Below are positions 6,691 through 8,982 of a stretch of DNA of 8,982 bases, piece after piece (within the stretch, counting starts at the first letter, position 1; the number at the start of each line of letters is the position of its first letter). The notes beneath the pieces were generated by a model. That model saw nothing but the letters and a program-made list of their open reading frames with translations, had not been told where the DNA came from and did not search any database. This DNA comes from Thauera sp. (GTDB lineage: Bacteria; Pseudomonadota; Gammaproteobacteria; Burkholderiales; Rhodocyclaceae). The DNA is taken from positions 1-8,982 of the forward strand of contig JAKLLJ010000119.1 in assembly GCA_023150215.1 (NCBI GenBank). Reading direction: 5' to 3'. Made by a program: the position numbers and the translations under genes.

Positions 6691-8477
6691 TCAGCGCTCG
6701 ATCAGCGCCTCGGCCGGCATGCCTACGCGCACGTTGCCCCAGTGCCGTCCGCCGATCATGATCGGCATGGCGAGATCGCACAGCACCTCGCCGGTGTCGC
6801 GCAGGTAGGTCTGCAACAGCATAGGCTGGGTGTTGCGTGCGGCGCGCAGCTCGGACGGGTTCTCGAACTTGCGGCAGGTGCGGTTGCCGACCAGATCCTT
6901 TTCGGGGTCGCCGGTCAGCGGCTTCGAATAGCGCGCATTGTGTGCCGAGAGATAACCGTCGGTATTCACCGCCACGGCAAACACCGAACCGCGGGCACGC
7001 TCCATGCTTTCATCGAGCATGCGCTGACAACGGCGGGGGAATTCATCGCCCCAGCGCAGCTTGAACTTGGGCGGATTGCTGCCCGGCACCGCCTGGTAGT
7101 TGCGGTCGAACACCTCGATGCGCGCCGCCTCCATCTGCTCGAGCTCGGCCTGGATGCGGTCGCGGAAGACGCGCGTTTCGTTAACCAGCTGGTCGAAGGC
7201 GCCGCTGCCGATCTTGAAACGCGACACCAGCTCCTGGACCGCTTCGGTGGATTTGGTGAGGTCGGTCGTGCGCTGCTCGCAGTTGTCCATCTGTCCGGCG
7301 ACCGCGGTGGATAGATGATGGATCTCGGTGACGTTGGCGTGCACATGGGCATTGGTGTCGGTCAGCGAGGCCATGCCGCCGGCGATCTGGGTGAGCTGGC
7401 CGCCGGTGCGTTCGAATTCGCCGACCATGTGTTCGAACTGTGCCGCCGAGCGCGTGACCACATCACGCGTCTGCTCCACATCGTCGTTGATGACGTCGTT
7501 TTCGGCACGCGTCTCGCCCACGAGGTCGAGCATGCCGTTGATGTTGCCGACGATCTCCTGGGTCGCCTTGTTCACCCGCTCGGCCAGCTTGCGCACCTCG
7601 TCGGCGACCACCGCAAAGCCGCGCCCGGCCTCGCCCGCACGCGCCGCCTCGATCGCGGCGTTGAGCGCGAGCAGGTTGGTCTGGTCGGCGATCTCGCGAA
7701 TCAGCGCCGCGATCTGCTTGACGCTCTCGGAGCGCTGCGAGAGGTCATCGACCGTGTGGTTGAAACGTTGCAGCTTCTCGCTCACGGCATTGATCTTGGA
7801 GGCGATGTCGCGCACCTCGTCGAGCGACTCGCGCGCGATGTCCAGGTTGCGCAGCGTGGAGGCATCGATTTCGCGCGCACTGTCGGAGACCTCGCCGATC
7901 GCGGCGGTCGAGCGCGTGCTGGCCTCGAACACGGTCTGGGTCATCTCGCCCTGGCGGCGCGCATCCTGCGCCGAGCGCTCGACGCCGACCTTCACCTGCA
8001 CCGCCTAGCGATGCTCACGCTCATGGTGCGCACCTTGCCGATGATCTCGCGCATCTTGGCGGCGAAGCGGTTGTAACTGGCGGCCAGCTCACGCAGCTCA
8101 TCGTGGGTGGTGAGCGGCAGGTCACGCGACAAATCGCCCTCGCCGCGCGCGATCTCATCGAAAATCGTCGTGATCACGCGGATCGGGCGCACGATCAGAT
8201 GGCGCAGATACAGGATCTGGGCAAGCATCATGCACAGCGCGAGAACGGTCAGGCCGAGCATCGCGTACAGGCCGGCATCGAAGGCCGCAGCGACCGCCGC
8301 GAGCGTTTCCGGCGCTGCCCCCGCGACCACCGCCTCGACCGCGGCTCGCCGGTCGTGCCAGACCAGCAGGTAGGCGCCGTTGAGCACGAAGAGAAACAGG
8401 AAGCTGAACAATTTCTTGGTCAGTGAATTCCAGAACGTCTTCTCGATGCTCTCGTAGATTTCCCGGAAGGTACTCAT
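6691..8477 (-). pseudogene. Methyl-accepting chemotaxis protein with C-terminal PAS/Cache-like domain, frameshifted
   Basis: Membrane chemoreceptor that would signal to CheA/CheW. ATG at 8477 (- strand). Residues 1-161 in the first frame: TM helix about 23-40, a very short periplasmic loop of about 25 aa, TM helix about 68-92, then HAMP (IVRPIRVITTIFDEIARGEG, later DELRELAASYNRF). The frame then runs into TGA at 7992-7994. The signalling domain continues in another frame from about 8004 (AVQVKVGVERSAQDARRQGE), with the hallmark tip ADQTNLLALNAAIEAARAGE and then GRGFAVVADEVRKLAERV. Restoring one G to the GG at 8004-8005 joins them as SIARAVQVKV, giving about 595 aa. The last about 165 residues form an extra domain with DGYLSAHNARYSKPLTG, then DLAMPIMIGGRHWGNVRVG, resembling a PAS/Cache sensor. 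One base is lost; this could be a true pseudogene, phase variation or a sequencing error, and everything else looks intact. A sigma-28-type promoter lies just upstream. Confidence 0.85.
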
Positions 8478-8512
8478 GGCTTTTTCGTGTTGAGGCGATA
8501 GCGACGCCAGTC

Positions 8513-8539
8513 TTATCGGTCCCCCGCCTGGGTACTTTA
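8513..8539 (-). promoter_or_regulatory. Sigma-28 (FliA) flagellar promoter of the chemotaxis gene
   Basis: Read on the - strand: TAAAGTAC (8539-8532), an 11-nt spacer, then ACCGATAA (8520-8513). The enterobacterial FliA consensus is TAAAGTTT - 11 nt - GCCGATAA, so 13 of 16 positions match with exact spacing. Transcription would begin near 8505, leaving a leader of about 28 nt before the ATG at 8477. No strong Shine-Dalgarno is seen in that leader (GAAAAAG only). Confidence 0.8.
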
Positions 8540-8641
8540 GGTGGCGGCGCGATTTTTGCACGGCAGACCGCGGCCGCCGCCGGCGCGACGCCGGGCTTGC
8601 TGCGCCGCGCCGGCGAAAACCGGCACGGCCACGCACGGGAA

Positions 8642-8670
8642 TTGCCCGACCCTGCCTGCCCTGCCACAAT
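8642..8670 (+). promoter_or_regulatory. Candidate sigma-70 promoter for lysS
   Basis: TTGCCC at 8642-8647 and CACAAT at 8665-8670 with a 17-nt spacer. Each box matches 4 of 6 consensus bases. Transcription would start about 8677, leaving roughly 57 nt of leader. Plausible by spacing and position; not proven. Confidence 0.4.
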
Positions 8671-8733
8671 CACGACTTTCGCGCCGGTCCTGTACCGCTG
8701 CGCGCCGATTCCCTTCGCTTCGAACCCCGAGCC

Positions 8734-8982
8734 ATGTCCGACCAGACGCAGACAAATACCCCGCCCCAGGACGAAAACCACCTGATCGCCGAACGCCGCG
8801 ACAAGCTCGCCGCCTGGCGTGCCAGTGGGCGCGCCTTCCCCAACGACTTCTCGCGCGAGAACACCGCCGGCAAGCTCGATGAGCTCTACGGCGAGAAGGA
8901 CGCCGAGGCGCTGGAAGCCACCCCGGTCGAGGTCAAGGTCGCCGGGCGCATCATGTTGAAGCGCGTGATGGGCAAGGCGAGC
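8734..8982 (+). CDS. lysS: Lysyl-tRNA synthetase (class II), N-terminal part
   Basis: Charges tRNA-Lys with lysine in the cytoplasm. Only the first 83 residues are in the window. QDENHLIAERRDKLAAWRAS, then GRAFPNDFSRENTA, and VEVKVAGRIMLKRVMGKAS at the edge are the conserved start of bacterial LysRS: the N-terminal helix followed by the beginning of the OB-fold anticodon-binding domain. The catalytic class II domain lies beyond the window. ATG 8734 is chosen because the short variable leader MSDQTQTNTPPQ precedes the conserved QDEN; the ribosome site upstream is weak (CCCGAG). In many proteobacteria lysS directly follows prfB; here it has its own divergent promoter region. Confidence 0.97.
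   Translation, partial: MSDQTQTNTPPQDENHLIAERRDKLAAWRASGRAFPNDFSRENTAGKLDELYGEKDAEALEATPVEVKVAGRIMLKRVMGKAS

Larger units (their letters stand above)
8478..8733. other. Divergent intergenic region between the chemotaxis gene and lysS
   Basis: 256 bases containing promoters for both directions. Besides the flagellar promoter near the left end and the lysS promoter candidate, it holds a small hairpin GCCGG / CGAAAA / CCGGC at 8609-8624 and otherwise GC-rich sequence without a convincing gene or RNA. Confidence 0.6.

Noticed and set aside
7992..8010. Programmed ribosomal frameshift in the chemoreceptor gene
   Set aside because: No slippery heptamer or downstream structure is apparent and chemoreceptors are not known for it. 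A lost G is simpler.

Overview
The window is GC-rich (about 70% by eye), densely coding chromosomal DNA. It most likely comes from a betaproteobacterium; the Rhodocyclales (Thauera/Azoarcus-type) are my best guess from the base composition, the TrmA and LysRS sequences and the GTAGGAGCG-type REP repeats. It opens inside prfB (release factor 2) and closes inside lysS (lysyl-tRNA synthetase). These two genes are adjacent in many proteobacteria, including E. coli, but here about 8.4 kb lies between them.

Left part (2-6326, all + strand): prfB is followed almost without gaps by four genes: a 444-aa winged-helix/helical protein (TTG start 3 nt after the prfB stop), a 239-aa small winged-helix protein, trmA (tRNA m5U54 methyltransferase) and a 930-aa SMC-type ATPase. 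The 444/239/930-aa set has the sizes and order of a kleisin-KITE-SMC complex (MksF-MksE-MksB, or Wadjet JetA-JetB-JetC). No MksG/JetD nuclease is present, and the housekeeping gene trmA sits inside the set. The ATPase has a Walker A, an ABC signature, an SMC-like Walker B/D-loop (DEPFAHLD), two coiled-coil arms and a hinge. This looks like a nuclease-free, chromosome-borne condensin-like complex of a divergent subfamily. It is the most interesting content of the window.

Middle (6327-6690): a non-coding spacer between convergent genes that holds five REP-type palindromes in alternating orientation. Their stems differ but stay paired, and one 42-nt unit is duplicated.

Right part (6691-8477, - strand): a methyl-accepting chemotaxis protein with two membrane helices, HAMP, signalling domain and an unusual C-terminal PAS/Cache-like sensory domain. 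It is broken by a one-base frameshift near 8004. Upstream is a close match to a sigma-28 (FliA) flagellar promoter, which implies a motile host. A divergent spacer then leads to lysS, for which a plausible sigma-70 promoter is visible.

The left genes probably form one translation-linked transcription unit joining translation termination, tRNA modification and chromosome organisation. The chemotaxis gene is a separate, oppositely oriented unit under flagellar control.
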